From contig OY288247.1 of the NCBI GenBank assembly GCA_958450325.1, positions 58,593,701-58,657,700 on the forward strand: DNA of 64,000 nucleotides, read 5' to 3'. Below, piece after piece: positions 1 to 11,873 of the stretch. The translations under genes were made by a program, and so were the position numbers. The notes under the pieces were generated by a model. The model was given only the letters and a program-made list of their open reading frames with translations, ran no database searches and was not told the DNA's origin. The stretch comes from Agrostemma githago (lineage: Eukaryota > Streptophyta > Magnoliopsida > Caryophyllales > Caryophyllaceae). Numbering within the stretch: position 1 is the first letter of the stretch; each line of letters begins with the position of its first letter.

Positions 1-1010
1 TTAAAGATAAAACTCGATCTCCAAAAAGAGACCCCTACCCGGCTCAGGCCCACTCGGTCGAGTAGGCTCGTAAAGCACCCCAAAACCGGCGTCAGACCGG
101 GCACCCGATCGAGTGGCCCTTTTTCCAGCTAAAACAGGAATCCTATTCCATCCAAACCGGGTGTTTTCTTCCCCTACAAGCAACCTTTTCCCATCCAAAG
201 CCGGAATCCTATTGCATCCAAGACTACTACCGTTCCTAGCCAAAGCCGGGAACCTCTCCTATAAATACACCCCCTTTGCACAACACAATTATGACACACA
301 TATTTTGATACACACAATTCACAACAATACATAACCAAAATTTCAGCAATCCTAGGCAGATTATACACACATCCAATCCCGATTTTTCCTCTAGAAATCC
401 TTTAGGAAACCCGAGAGCAAAACTCGTCAAATCCCTTCCTAATTATACACACCATAACTCTCCTATATACATCTTAATGCTCCCGCGCCTAGGCCGCTAT
501 TACGAGTCCGTTTTCGAGATAATTTAGCATGTAGGTTGAGGGTGTTACAAATCCCGTCTTTTCTCTTTTTCTCTTCATTTTCTCATTCTTCTCGTCTTCT
601 ACGTCGTCCTAGTCACGTTTTTTTTTCTTCTTATTTTTCTTTTCTTGTTTCTAATATCAATATTATCGTACTATTTTCAAAAAGCATTATTTCCTAGGAT
701 ACAATATCGAATCTGAAAGAATCAGTCAATAAAACCATATTAAACGCAATTACGTTGATGCTGAGGTAATGGTCACATGGTCCGAAAAGACTAATTACAA
801 CATTACGACACGGATGAGTTATTCCGTCTAAAATGAGTCATAAACGTCTTTCACAAAATTCACTCTAATATTAGATATTGATTCTATAATCAAGTATCTA
901 ATATAACGAGTATCGAAAACTGAATCGAGTGTAAATCATATTATATTTTCACGCGATTTAGCAAATTTATCTATTTCAAAATAGGAATAGCCCACACAGA
1001 CATCAATAAT
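1..1010 (+). repeat. 5' LTR remnant of plus-strand Tat/Ogre-type element H1
   Basis: This is the left, promoter-bearing part of an LTR and is cut by the window edge. It shares layout with the complete Tat-type LTRs at 15115-17709 and 50704-53358 (read on the minus strand): palindromic ACTCGATCGAGT-like motifs (centres near 17.5, 57.5 and 108.5), then a TATA box at 260-267, then a block around 524-560 reading ATGTAGGTTGAGGGTG followed by a pyrimidine-rich run. The part from about 700 to 1010 is AT-rich, and I cannot align it confidently. The LTR resumes at 2119. The right boundary is approximate. Confidence 0.6.
260..267 (+). promoter_or_regulatory. LTR TATA box (TATAAATA)
   Basis: TATAAATA follows the CG-rich palindromic U3 segment and precedes a transcribed-looking A/C-rich R/U5 stretch. 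Its order relative to the palindromes and to the ATGTAGGTTGAGGG block matches the two complete Tat-type LTRs in the window. Confidence 0.55.
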
Positions 1011-1014
1011 TGAA

Positions 1015-2118
1015 CCGTAACAAAACAGCAGCAACAGATCAACAGCAGGAAGACGTAGCAGCAACAAAACGTACATGAAGAATAATGAAAAAGAAGAAGA
1101 AGGGGAAAGGAATTACCCTCAATAATACGAGAAAGGAAACCGAAGGGACAAACGCAGCAGTAATCAAGACCAACAGGACAGTAGCATCACATCACAGCAG
1201 CAACGAACTCAGGCAACAACACGGCAACAGTACGCCGCAGCAGCAAAAAGGACGAAGAAAATAGAGGAAAACAGAGGGTAAATATGGTGCAGGTGATGGT
1301 GATTGCTGAAGAAGAATGAAGAAGAGAGGCACATGATGAGGGGATAAACCAAGAGGCGGTGGGTATAAAAGAAGTGGGAAGAACAAAAGATCAGGGGAAT
1401 GAATGTAAAAGTAGTGGGGAAAATGGGAGTTGAATCAATCGGAAAAATAATATAGCAAGGGGGGAGTACGAAGTAAAAGGATAAGAACAAAAGAAAAAGG
1501 GGTTGAAACAGCTCACAATGAAGCGAGTAAGAAAATACGGTTTAATACAATGAATCGGGTACGAACCGAATTTCGTAACGATAAGTTGACTGACCCACGA
1601 AATCGAACTAAAATCGAATTAATAAAATTTAAGTAACTAATCGGGCCTTCAAATAAAATGAGTAAATAAAGTATTCGAGACGAAAAAAAACCTATAGAAA
1701 TAGATAGTTGGACGTTTAAATAGCATTTCTCGAAAAATAATAGATCTTTGATAAAGTGAAATTAATTGATTTCCCGAGGAAAGGAAATAAATATTTTAAC
1801 GAAACTTAAAATAAGTGAGTTTCGAGCCGAAAAATAGAAAATTCGAGCTTAAATATAAATAAATCAAAAGAATTTAGAATTTAAATTGTCGAAATTGACT
1901 TTCGATAAGAGTTAAATTAAATGTATAAAATTAATCGAAACAAAAATAAAAATGTGTTTTAAATATAAGGAGGGTCTCCGAGACAAATAGAATTTCAGTA
2001 GTTTTAAACGCTTGAACGATAAATTCATTTTAATATAATTTTAAGAATCACGAGTTAAATCGTAAAAATACGAACATAATTTTAATTTAGTTTAATTTAT
2101 AAAATCAAGAGTGTTACA
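1015..2118 (-). mobile_element. LARD-type LTR fragment, minus strand
   Basis: The segment ends in GAGTGTTACA, the reverse complement of a TGTAACAC LTR start. Its last 600 bp resemble the end of the minus-strand LARD LTR at 10600-11188, including a shared GAGTTAAATCGTAAAAATA stretch and the AT-rich run before the terminus. The 1020-1500 part is rich in CAGCAG and GAA repeats, like 9350-10600. The sequence after 2118 resumes the Tat LTR. The other end of this LTR (TGTAATCCCC on the plus strand) is absent, so it is truncated; the left boundary is a guess. Confidence 0.6.
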
Positions 2119-2314
2119 GGTATCGGTATCGCAATGCAAAGGGACGAACCCCATAAATATAGAGTGGGTATCGAACGGGTCCGAACTCCCACAAAATTTG
2201 GTGGCGACTCCATTTAGATTTAAATTTCAATTCGAGATCCATCTCACATGAGATTCATTCGCCGCCCCAAACCCGCGCGTGGCCGCGTCGGGGTGGACCT
2301 ATGTCATGTCCACA
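2119..2314 (+). repeat. 3' end of H1 5' LTR
   Basis: This stretch is the reverse-complement counterpart of 50704-50945 and 15115-15355, the inner ends of the two E2 LTRs. It ends in GTCCACA immediately before a primer-binding site. It confirms that H1 and E2 belong to closely related Tat/Ogre-type families in opposite orientation. Confidence 0.8.
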
Positions 2315-2317
2315 ATT

Positions 2318-2334
2318 TGGCGACTCCGCTGGTG
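2318..2334 (+). promoter_or_regulatory. H1 primer-binding site (tRNA-Arg type)
   Basis: TGGCGACTCCGCTGGTG lies 3 bp after the LTR end. The same position in E2 (minus strand, 50684-50700) reads TGGCGACTCCGCTGGGG. This PBS form is known from Ogre-type elements, where it is complementary to tRNA-Arg; H1 has one substitution near its end. Confidence 0.75.
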
Positions 2335-2884
2335 ATACCTAATGTACCACTAGTCGTCGGGATTCCTAGGGTGAGACTCGAAAAGAAATCGTTCGATTAG
2401 TAATGTACGCATTTTAATTCGATGGTTCATGCATAACCCAAATCTTTCCCGGGCCAGTTATTTGTGACCGACAGCCCACTATACCGTGGTGTATATTACA
2501 AAATGGGTGCCCTAAAGAATTCTATGGCCGAACTCGTATGGGTTTCACGGCATGTTCTAAGGCCAATTCGGCTTAGGAAGTCCGTCCTGAATTACGAGAA
2601 AGCCATCGTCGTTGGTATAGACCCGATTTCGACCGACCGATACTTAGTTTAAAGCATTTTAGCGTTTAGTAGTATACAAAAGTCGGCTCCAAGCATTTTT
2701 TTCAAACGTTGAATTCAATCCTCTTTAAAAAAAAAACCTTCCTTATAGCATTTAGTAGTGTCGGGTCTTTTATAAGTCGTCGAAGGTTTTTAGCGTCGAA
2801 ACTCCGTCGATCCTATATCATGGGTTTCTTCCCCATCCTAGTCCGCCTCATTTGTCAAAGGCATAACCAACCAACACGAGTCAT
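2335..2884 (+). other. H1 untranslated leader
   Basis: The leader matches the E2 leader (minus strand, 50683 leftward) in blocks, for example GTTCATGCATAA near 2424 and TAGCGTCGAAACTC near 2792. No conserved reading frame is seen. It is cut at 2884/2885 by the Athila-like LTR, and the gag N-terminus that should follow is missing from H1. Confidence 0.65.
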
Positions 2885-3093
2885 TGATGAACGCAGTTCA
2901 TATGCATATTTATTCTCACTTTATCCTCCGTTTTTACCGATTTCACATGCCTTAAGAATAATTTAGTAGCCTTTTATCCGTAGTTTGTTATGCCGGGTAT
3001 ATGGATTATGTTTGGCAGGAAGCATAACGGAGTTAAAAGCTACAAATGAAGAAAACAAGAAGAACAAGGCAGCAAGGCGGACAACGAAGGTCG

Positions 3094-3185
3094 AACCGGT
3101 CGGTTTGATCCTGTACCGAGCGGTTTGATTTCAAACCGGTCGGTTCGTTTTCGTACCGCTCGGTTTGTTTGTGAACCGAGCGGTT
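3094..3185. repeat. Palindrome array AACCGGTCGGTT, exact 20-bp period
   Basis: Five copies of a 12-bp palindrome (AACCGGTCGGTT or variants differing at the outer or two central bases) have centres at 3099.5, 3119.5, 3139.5, 3159.5 and 3179.5. The spacing is exactly 20 bp each time. The sequence between copies is only partly repeated, so the period is carried by the palindromes. The TATA box is 125 bp downstream. Confidence 0.85.
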
Positions 3186-3303
3186 CGCGATGCGTTAGAT
3201 AGACTTTCCTAATTTTCGAAGAATTCTTATTTTACCCTAATTAGAATCCTACGGGATTATTTTAGACTATATTCTATTTCCTAATTAAACTCATTGTAAT
3301 AAG

Positions 3304-3311
3304 TATAAATA
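3304..3311 (+). promoter_or_regulatory. Athila-1 LTR TATA box
   Basis: TATAAATA is followed by ACCCTTTTGAGGG. It lies downstream of the palindrome array in the LTR, in the expected U3/R position. Confidence 0.6.
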
Positions 3312-4133
3312 CCCTTTTGAGGGCTAGGTTTAAGGACAACTTTTATTCATTCAAAAACTTTAGTTTTAGTTTTATTATTAGCATCGGAATTCTGCAAGCT
3401 TGTAGCGGTACTTTTTAGCTTTTAATTATTATTCAATCTTTCAGTTCTTCATAATCGATATTTTTCCCTTTTCTCTTATTTTCATATTAATCTCAATTAT
3501 GCTCAATTATTTTGTTGTTTCATGCTTCACCATGAGTAGCTAATTTATTTTTCTAGGGTTGAAGGGGATCTATGCTAATTGAATTGGGGATGTTAGTTTA
3601 ATTACTTATTTGATTGATCATTCATATGTTATTGCCTTACTACTTGTCTTGTATCGTTGTTTGATTAGTTTGAGACGTTGAACTAGTTGAATATTTAGGA
3701 ACCCGAACCTAAGATCGAAAGCCTGGTAAGGGTAGACTTACAAGTAAGTGGGTAGGATAATCTGGTAAGTTGCGAGAGCCCGTCAGAATCTATCCTAAGA
3801 TTGACATAAGATCCGAGAGGCCGTGTCTTTGTCCTAAATAACTTTGATTGATTGATTGAATGATTAATTAACTTTACCCAATTTAATTGCATAGTGAACC
3901 GTAAGACCCTAGATCTCTTTTAATATTGTTAGAACCCTTAATTTACATTACTGCAATAGTTTAGAAAACAAACACAAACAATTCAGAATTTAAATAGTTT
4001 ATAATCAATTATAGATAATTTGCAATATTCATCCATCTCTCTGTGGTTCGACCCTTACTTGCTGCAAGCTATTTGTTAGTCGTTAGTTAGGTTTATTTTG
4101 ATTAAGATGATACGACTTTAGCCTTGTCAATTT

Positions 4134-4151
4134 TGGCGCCGTTGTCGGGGA
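4134..4151 (+). promoter_or_regulatory. Athila-1 primer-binding site (tRNA-Asp type)
   Basis: TGGCGCCGTTGTCGGGGA differs by one base from the TGGCGCCGTTGCCGGGGA form usual in Athila/Tat elements. It sits 4 bp after the LTR end. Confidence 0.8.
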
Positions 4152-4263
4152 GACGGTTTTGTTTTATTGCTTTTTATTTGTTTTAGATTCTAGATTATTT
4201 TTCTTCGTCTCAGGGAATCCACAAATTCCTTGAGACGGTTTCTCACTTCTTTATTGTAATTTC

Positions 4264-5391
4264 TTGCTTATGCGCAGGTGCTCCCGTTCAGAATTATATC
4301 CGTTTGATCCTGAACCAGAGAAGACCCTTCGTAAGCGACGAAATTTCTTTAAGGAAATCGCGGAATATCAGTCCTTTGAAGAGGACACTCCCGCTCCCGA
4401 TCCCTCTTCACCTCTCCTTCTACTACCACCCCCGCTAGTCAAGATGCCTAAACTTGCTAGCCACTCTGAACCGGAACAGACTGCCCTTCCTAAGTTGGTC
4501 AAGCGTCCAACTGCCACTAATGGCGTCTTTGAGATCCATCCCGCGTTCATTACCTTGGTCGAGAAGAACCAATTTGGAGGCGATGCCAGGGAAGATCCCG
4601 CTAAACATATGAGAATTTTTACTGACTATTGCTCCACTATTCCCCTTCCTGCAGGAGTTACTCAGGAGCAAGTCATGGAGATGCTTTTCATGTTTTCTCT
4701 ACGTGATGCAGCCAGAGAATGGATCACCGATCTCGACAAGGTCTCAGCTGGAATCAACGATTGGAATTCTCTTGCATTGGCTTTCTACAAACATTATTAT
4801 CCCCCCCAGAAGACGAATATGCTACGAAGCCAGATCACTAATTTTCGTCAAACACCTCATGAGAATATTCATGAGGCATGGGAAAGATTCAAGAAGCTGG
4901 TCAAAGAATGCCCTCATCATGGATTCGAAGAATGGTTCGTTTGCAATCAGTTTAACAACGGTCTATACGACGATTGTCGTAATACTCTTGATTCAGCCTG
5001 CAACGGGAGGTTCCAGTCCAATGTTGATGATGATAAGGCGTGGCAGACTATTGAGGATATGGCATCTCACCATGCACGATGGGGTAATCCACACGGTAAT
5101 ACCCGAGGTAATGGTAACGATTCTGACTCTGAAATCGCTAATCAATTAACTGTTTTGACTAAGCGGTTTGATTCCTATGAAGCATCTAACTCAGATAAAG
5201 GGATGCATCGAGTACATGCTATGACCCAGGAAATAGTTTGTGATGATTGTGGAGGTAAAAGTCAAGCTAGTACAACCGCAACCAACAATATACTCATTCC
5301 ATTCTTAACAAATCTTCAATCAAAGGAATTACAAGTAGTACCAAGCACCTTCTTATTTTCAATTTTTTCATTACCAACTTCGTACCAATAA
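4264..5391 (+). pseudogene. gag: Athila-type gag, 3'-truncated
   Basis: The frame is open for 375 codons. After an acidic, proline-rich N-terminus comes a Retrotrans_gag-type core at about residues 80-260: DPAKHMRIFTDYC, EWITDL, FYKHYYPPQKTNML and EAWERFKKLVKECPHHG. All are close to the gag of Athila-2 (DPHQHMETFSDYC, EAWERFKSLVRSCPHHG). The CCHC knuckle starts (CDDCGG, near residue 327) but is cut after GG; the last 45 or so codons (from about 5262) have no gag similarity and come from the following sequence. Gag would form the virus-like particle around element RNA. The ATG at 4264 lies 112 bp after the PBS, as in related elements. Confidence 0.8.
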
Positions 5392-5730
5392 CTATGAAAA
5401 TATAGAAATTAATTCTTTTTCTCATAGCAAAAACACATTCCTTTTCTTGTTTCACTTTTTTTTTTCTTTCTTTTTAACTATCTCCTTTCTTTTTCTTTTC
5501 TTTCATTGATTTTTTTTTCAATCATTCATCATTTTTCTCCTTCTCCAATCAACATGACATAGTACCAAATTTTACCCGAAAAAAAACAATTCCGTCTAAT
5601 TAACCAAACTAGCTTGACTAGGGTAGGCAATTTATGGCATGTAGTTAATAAACAGGTCAAAACAGGTCAAATTATGGCTATGTGAAGTTCATGGGAATTA
5701 GATAAAAAAAAGGGGATTAAAATTCCAACG
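5262..5730. other. Unassigned junction sequence
   Basis: This stretch links the truncated Athila gag to the minus-strand LARD internal region. It contains a T/C-rich tract at about 5440-5545 and a small direct repeat (AATTCCAACGGT twice near 5720-5745). No coding potential is seen. Confidence 0.4.
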
Positions 5731-7415
5731 GTAAAATTCCAACGGTCATCAAAACACACCCAAACTCGCAATCGATAAGGTTCCTAAATCCAAAGCACGT
5801 AAGGTTTGAACTCGAGGTATACTCCAAATTTCCCGAGTAAGGAACATTAACAGATCCACCAATATGACAATGTTCGAGCACAAAATTCTCAAAATGATCA
5901 CCAACATATTTATAATGCCATAAGTACAGAAGTTGGGGAAAGGTACAATAAATCCTCAGACACGCTCAAACCTATAGGTAATGACGCAAACACTCACATC
6001 TTCAAAACATGACATTCAACTAAGGTTTTTGAGAATTCCACCAAATTTCATATAGTAACAGCGAAACCACCAAAATATTAACTCAACGAAGCCACAATCT
6101 CGTTGGTCCAAGGGTTCTGAACTATAAATCCATCAAGATGATTCGCATTAAGTATTCCTTAAATCAACGCGATAAATCAAACCTTTATTTGTACAATATG
6201 TTTCTCTTCTTCAAGGTTAACAACAATTTAACCAAGTTAGATCACTCAACTCCAAAGTTCATAGGTTACAACCTTAAACAACGATCAACGATCTAATCCT
6301 TAAGAAACACGGGTAATCTATGTCAACCAAAATTTCTAACGATACTAATGAAAACCTTTAATGGTAGCACAACACTCAGGCTAACACCTTAAACAATACT
6401 CTATGATCCCAAATATTCGTGATGCATCCACCAAATAAGCATTAGGTAAAAATCCCAAAGTAGTATTATCAATTACACTTAGTTCGGTTGTAGGTTAGGT
6501 ACTAGGTATCCATCAAAAGTGACATGCTCTTACTACTCCAAAATATATTCAACTCTAAGTACTCCAAAATAATTAAAGTAACCTATAACCCAAGGTTCAG
6601 AGTCTAAGGTATCATCCTAATTCCATCAAGCAACATCTTGCTATTCAAATTAATCCTCCAGAATTTCTCACTTGCTTAGAAGATAGGGTAGACTCACAAT
6701 CTTCAAATTAGGTAACAAGGGTTTACTAAATCTCAAACATCTATAACACGGGGTTCAGTAAGACAGAAACCGGTCTAACCAAAGAATCTCAAGAGAAAGA
6801 TGGTAGAATAGAAGAATAGAATAAGAATTCACCAAACGAAAGAAGATGAGAATATAGAAGAGAAGAATTGGAAGAAGTAGAGGAAGGAAGGAAGGAAGGA
6901 ATACGTGATCCTATAATACTAAGCTCTTGAACCAGAGGAGAATCTTCGGGCCTCCAGAGTTCACGAGGGAACTAAATGGATTACTTCATCTTCTTGCAGA
7001 GGAACGAGCACGGGAGTTTTGGGTCGCTCGATCTGGATCTACTGCAACATCATGGAACAGGAATCTACTCTTGATCATCTAACCTGTAGCTGGAGCAAAC
7101 TAAATCTGGGCTGAAAGGTCACCATTGTATCTTCCTTGTAGCACAAAGTTGTCCACCCGCATCACCAGGCATTGAGAGTTCTAAGCAGGTCTTGTCCCGA
7201 TTAGGAGCAACATCTCTTCAACATCTTGTTCATTCATCTTCTTCCAGTCAAAAGCAACAAATATTCGATGCTAATCATCGAGTTACAAGAACATATAAAC
7301 CTAACAGTTAAGTCCTTATTTTGGTTTCTACCCATCTCTCACTAATATTTCTTTAATATTCAATTCATTACTGGTATTTTTCCTAAAATCAGGTGTAAGC
7401 GTCGGGAGCAACAAT

Positions 7416-7427
7416 GCTCTGATACCA
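7416..7427 (-). promoter_or_regulatory. LARD primer-binding site (tRNA-iMet type)
   Basis: On the minus strand it reads TGGTATCAGAGC, the standard plant iMet PBS, 2 bp after the LTR end (TGTAATCCCC on the plus strand starts at 7430). Confidence 0.85.
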
Positions 7428-7429
7428 AC

Positions 7430-10400
7430 TGTAATCCCCTAGAAATTCTAACGCAATACAGTGGCGGAAACACTGTAGAGTTGGGATTAAAACACACTGA
7501 CAAATTATATCTTATTAAAAGAAATGGTAAGTCAATACAAAGGCCTCTTTTTACAAAAGGGCTAAAAGTAAATCTCCAAACGGGTTTATACAAATCCATA
7601 AATAAACATGAATGAAGGAAGAGTAGGATCCACGCCACTCGCTAGCTCACACCCAAAACCTAGCAGCAAATACCTGTCATGTTATAAACATAACAGCCAC
7701 GTCAGTGGGGAGTAACTCGGACGTTCTTCCAGCCATATTATATCATATGGAAAAATAATAGTATTACTATATCAAAATAATTAAAATGAGAAAACATTAA
7801 AACGATATAATAAAAATAAGTTTTCAGCGAAACTTAAAGCATTTGCAAACCTGCAAGTCAATATCAATCGATAATAATAATATTCAAAAAAAATGGCGTT
7901 ATGGAAATCAATCAGTGCAACAGAATAGACTTTCACTAGGATAATACTCAAACTAGCTTCGAGAACTTAGTCAAAACAAATTAGACTTCAGTCTCTAACT
8001 AGGCAACTCAAACTATAACAGGACTTCGTGCAGCGAGGTCCTGGCTTAAGTAATGTACACCCCTCCTGGACACCAACCGTAATCCAGTTCAACCCGACGG
8101 CGACTTACATGATGCGATATCTAAGTTTAAGGTCAAAATATACACACTCCTGAACACAAACCATGCTCAGTTCAACGACCAATGCGTCTCAACATAGACA
8201 CACCAGCTTTAAAGTTGATGGCAAAACGTATACCCTAGACTGTATTACTCTACCCATACACTTGTCCTCATTCCATAACTCCAAAACAGCCATTATCGAT
8301 AGTCAAAAGTAAATATAATCAATATAAATGATATGGATAAAAGGAATAACCATTTTATATTAAAAGGAAAACTTTCTAAAAATAGAAACTTACTAAAAAT
8401 AGAAATAGTCCTATTGAAAATACGTAAGTTATTAAAATTAGTGAAATGTATAGAAATATCATTTCTAACGAAGTTAGCGTTTCATTATTATCGTCGTTAT
8501 CGTAACTTTAATATATTTCTAAATTTGTTACCCAAAATATAAATAAAGTATAATAAGTCAATATTTAGTATTTTTATAAATAATTAGAAAATCGAGTTAA
8601 ACTATAAATGTTTGAAAAAGATGGTTTAAGAAAAACGATATCAAAATTATTTGAGTTGACGAGTTTTATAAATTAAACGAGATTTTATAAAACTTTCAAA
8701 TTGGTTTTAGGAGATAAATTTTATCAATAAATAACACTGATTTTACTAAAAATAATCAATCGTAGACAAATGAGAAATTATTTGGGAAAATAGTCTCGAC
8801 TAAAATGTATTTAAAACAAAATCGACTACTTTCTCATTTATTAATATAAGTCGTAAAACGAAATAAATTTATTGAACAAGTATACAAATTTTGGTTAAAA
8901 TATAAAAATACAATTTTGAGTTAAAATTATAGATTAACGAAATACGACGAAAATATGAAATCGATATTATTTAGTTACTAGTGTCACGACAACCAACAAA
9001 ATATTATAACGATCGTAAATAATTAAACTACCAACGATTTATAAAACGATATCGAAAGTTGTAAAAATATTGATAAAGCATACGATTTAAAATTAATATA
9101 ATTAGCAATAAAATATAGCTAAAATTAGAAAATCGAAGTTAAAATATTTACTACATACTACTACTCAAACATACGATATAAAATCGAGTAACGTCCTAGA
9201 GTTACCTTGAGTCAATATTGGAACAACCATGTACTCGTCCTTCATAATAGTTCAAGCTTGACCTTTGAATTTGAAAGTCATGCTCCTCTCTTGCTCTTCA
9301 ATAAAACTTTGAGGCCTTGACAAAGCGGAAACGAACGAGATTGGGACGATGAGAAAAGGGAACCAAGAGTCGGAATTAAAGAAGATTGAAAAAGGGACGG
9401 AGGAACATGGAAAACAAGACCAAGTAGAACCGATAGGGAGAAGGAATCAAATCGACAAGGAGAGAGCAAAGATTGACCGATTCGACATCGAATCGAGTTC
9501 AATAAGTAGTGAACAATACTCGTACCGACAACAGCGTCAACAAGTAATAAATAGCAGCAAACACGGAAACCGAAGGTCGGGACGACAAACAGAATGTCAC
9601 GACAACAAAACGAAAGCAGACGAAGAAGAAAAGAGAAGAAAAACAGGGAACGGAAAGGAAGCAGACCGAACAGCAACCGAGGGTCACACTAAACAGCAGC
9701 ACCATCAAATATTAGGAGCGATTAACCACAAATGCAGCAGCCCGACAACAAACAGGGACAACAATAACAACAGCAGCAGCACAAATGAAGAAGACAAGAG
9801 GAAGAAAGGGAAACGAAGAAAGAAAACAAAGAACAGTACAACGATCAATGAACATAGGAAAACGAAGAAGAAGGAGAACAAAAGCACGCGCCCAGCAGCA
9901 GCAACAATACACGAGATTAAAACAGGACGAATAGAAGATTATCGACAACCGAACGGCACAAACAACGGCGGACAGCACTAACAGTAACAGAACAGCAGTA
10001 GCATCAAACAGTTGCAGCAACGAAGAAGAAAAGAAAAGAGGATGAAGGGAAGGGGTCGATCGAACAGAAACAAGACAATAAGAGCGAGCAAGGGCATCGA
10101 GAATAGAAAACAGCGAAGAAGAAGAAGAAAGAAAGGTAGAAGAGGAAACGGAAAGAAGCAGCAGAACGAAACATCAATAACAAGTGATGAAAGGAATCGA
10201 CATAACAAAATGGTACAACTCGAACACAACGTCAATCAAGCAGTAACAGCAAACGTCAAAGAGGATGAGACGAAATAGCAGAAGACTCACGAATCAACAT
10301 AGCGTGACAGTAACAAACGACGAAGATGAAATCGACACGATAAACAACAGCGATGTCGAGAGGCACAAGAAGAAGAAGAAAACGAACAAAATATGGATGA

Positions 10401-11188
10401 AAAGAAGAAGGAACGATTAACTACCTTCACGAAATCAGACACAGAAAAGGGGAACAACAGTGTGACGAGTAGCAGCAACACCGCGCTCCAAACAGGGGGT
10501 GCCGGCGATGGACAGGCAAAGCAGCGGGCAAAGACAGTGGTGGTAGACAGAAAAATGAAGAAGAAAGAAGGAGACGGAGGATAGGTTGAAAATGGAGGTT
10601 AGGGTGAACGAAGAAGGGAATGAATAATGGGGAAGAGCGGTTGATACAACAAAACAAAAGAGGTTTTTCAAATTAGGTTAAAGACAATAGGATTTGTCTA
10701 CTCGGTTTAAGAATTGACGGGCTAGGTGAACGGGTTTGATAAATAAAGCATTACGATATGAGTAGACATCGAGTAAAAGTCAGCCCAAGCCAGGAATCGG
10801 ATTAAAATCGACTAAGAAGGATAAGTAACTGGGCCAATTAAAACAACGTATTAGTAAAATATTTCCCGAGAAAAAAATAATAATAAATGTTTTGACGAGG
10901 CTTAATAGAAAGAATGAGCTTCTAGTTCAAAATAAAATTCAAGTTTTTATGAAAATGAACTTAGAAGTTAAAACCGTCAAAACAAGAACTCAAATAGGAA
11001 TAAAATGAATGAGTAGGACGAAATGAAAGTAAAATGATTTTTCGAGGCAAATAAGATTTTAGGATTCGCTTGAAACATAAACTCGTTTTGTAATAATTTA
11101 GGAATTACGAGTTAAATCGTAAAAATAAAAGAATACGAACATAATTTTAATTTAATTTAATATAATTTATGAAATCGGGGGTGTTACA
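7430..11188 (-). repeat. LARD 5' LTR, 3.76 kb, minus strand
   Basis: It is bounded by TGTAATCCCC at 7430 and GGGTGTTACA at 11188, so on the minus strand it runs TGTAACACCC to GGGGATTACA. The U5-side 800 bp (7430-8300) is homologous to the ends of the LTRs at 24112 and 30714. The remainder differs, with a long A/G-rich, CAG- and GAA-repeat-rich stretch at 9350-10640. Several weak open frames in that stretch are low-complexity and not believed to be genes. Confidence 0.8.
9350..10640. repeat. Purine- and CAG/GAA-rich tract in LARD LTR
   Basis: About 1.3 kb is dominated by GAAGAA, AACAGCAGC and AAAGAA units on the plus strand. A shorter version occurs at 1020-1500 in the other LARD LTR fragment. 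Frames across it encode only biased K/R/E/Q or, on the other strand, L/F/S/C peptides. Confidence 0.7.
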
Positions 11189-11873
11189 ACATATGCCTTA
11201 CAAAGGCTATCTTCCAAGGGCTTAATCCACCCGATAGGCTGAACTCCTGAAGTTCCAGTTGGACGACGCTCTAAAAGCTACAATGCCCAAACCTATTGCC
11301 AATATCACCGAGGCAATGGGCACGATACCGAAAAATGATGGAATTTGAAGCATCTGATTCTGGATCAGATCGAGAGCGGTAAGATTCCGCTACCCGGGGA
11401 CAAGCCAAGTAATAAGGATAATCCTTTCAGTTCACATGCTATCTTTACCGGGGAGGTGGTCGACTGTTCTCACCTCATCTCTCGTTTCATCACACAAGTT
11501 AATGGGATCTGGTTTGACAATGAAGATGATGTGTATCTCGTCAAAGGGGAAGCTGTCCCCATTACCCTCGAGGAAATCTGGAAGGTTAAGTACGAGGTCT
11601 TAGCCAGTAACCACCTCGCCAATTCAAATCTGGTCGTCCCTATCAAGCTACCAGCTCTAGGGACACCCCCATCCCGGCGATCGTCACTGAACCTGTCAGG
11701 ACGGAAGTTGCCCCTGAAGAGCCGAGCACTAACACAGCTCTTGTGATACAACTGAAGAAGACACAAGTTGACCTTACTATATGGCAACTCCTGGTTAGCT
11801 CGCAAGAACATCGAGATGCACTTACTAAGGCTCTCGATCAAATTAAGATTGATTCCCTGGTTACCTTGCTAAA
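11189..11873 (+). pseudogene. gag: H1 gag, C-terminal half, Tat/Ogre type
   Basis: The segment starts inside gag, right after the LARD LTR. It encodes in broken frames LSSKGLIHPIG, then CQYHRGNGHDTEK, the Tat-type knuckle C-x2-H-x4-GH-x4-C whose last Cys is Trp here (E2 keeps Cys). This is followed by LKHLI and the IPLPGDKPSNK stretch in the open frame 11345-11746. The E2 copy (37350-36614, minus) aligns along its length. Stops or shifts occur near 11337 and 11746. The gag N-terminus is lost from H1. Confidence 0.8.

Larger units (their letters stand above)
2885..4129 (+). repeat. Athila-1 5' LTR
   Basis: The LTR is about 1.25 kb and ends in TTGTCA just before the PBS. U3 holds five AACCGGTCGGTT-like palindromes at 3094-3185 and a TATA box at 304-311 past 3000 (TATAAATA, 3304-3311). 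The U5 side has the motif AAGTTGCGAGAGCCC at about 3766-3780, which is also found three times in each Athila-2 LTR. Confidence 0.65.
2885..5261 (+). mobile_element. Athila-1: truncated Athila-like retrotransposon (LTR-PBS-gag)
   Basis: The element has an LTR (2885-4129), a PBS of the TGGCGCCGTTGYCGGGGA type and a gag gene that is cut off at its zinc knuckle near 5261. Nothing downstream (protease, reverse transcriptase, 3' LTR) is present. The LTR start is inferred from where similarity to the H1 leader stops (TGATGAACGC at 2885); no target duplication can be tested. Confidence 0.7.
5730..11188 (-). mobile_element. Minus-strand LARD: 5' LTR plus partial internal region
   Basis: Read on the minus strand, this is a 3.76-kb 5' LTR (11188 to 7430), a tRNA-iMet PBS and about 1.7 kb of non-coding internal sequence. 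The internal sequence matches the LARD internal region at 20183-21860 in reverse complement, for example the stretch around TACAGAAGTTGGGGAA at 5925. The 3' half and 3' LTR are missing. The right end is flush with H1 gag at 11189, so it inserted into gag. Confidence 0.75.

Noticed and set aside
1..243. Minus-strand 80-codon frame at the window start
   Set aside because: Covers the palindrome-bearing U3 of an LTR; repeated words explain the open frame.
541..549. GGGTGTTACA as an LTR 3' end
   Set aside because: The same flanking block (ATGTAGGTTGAGGGTG...) is inside the complete Tat LTRs without any terminus there; no PBS or target duplication follows.
9278..10671. Several 60-210 codon frames on both strands
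   Set aside because: Low-complexity GAA/CAG-rich LTR sequence; biased composition, open on both strands, no domains.
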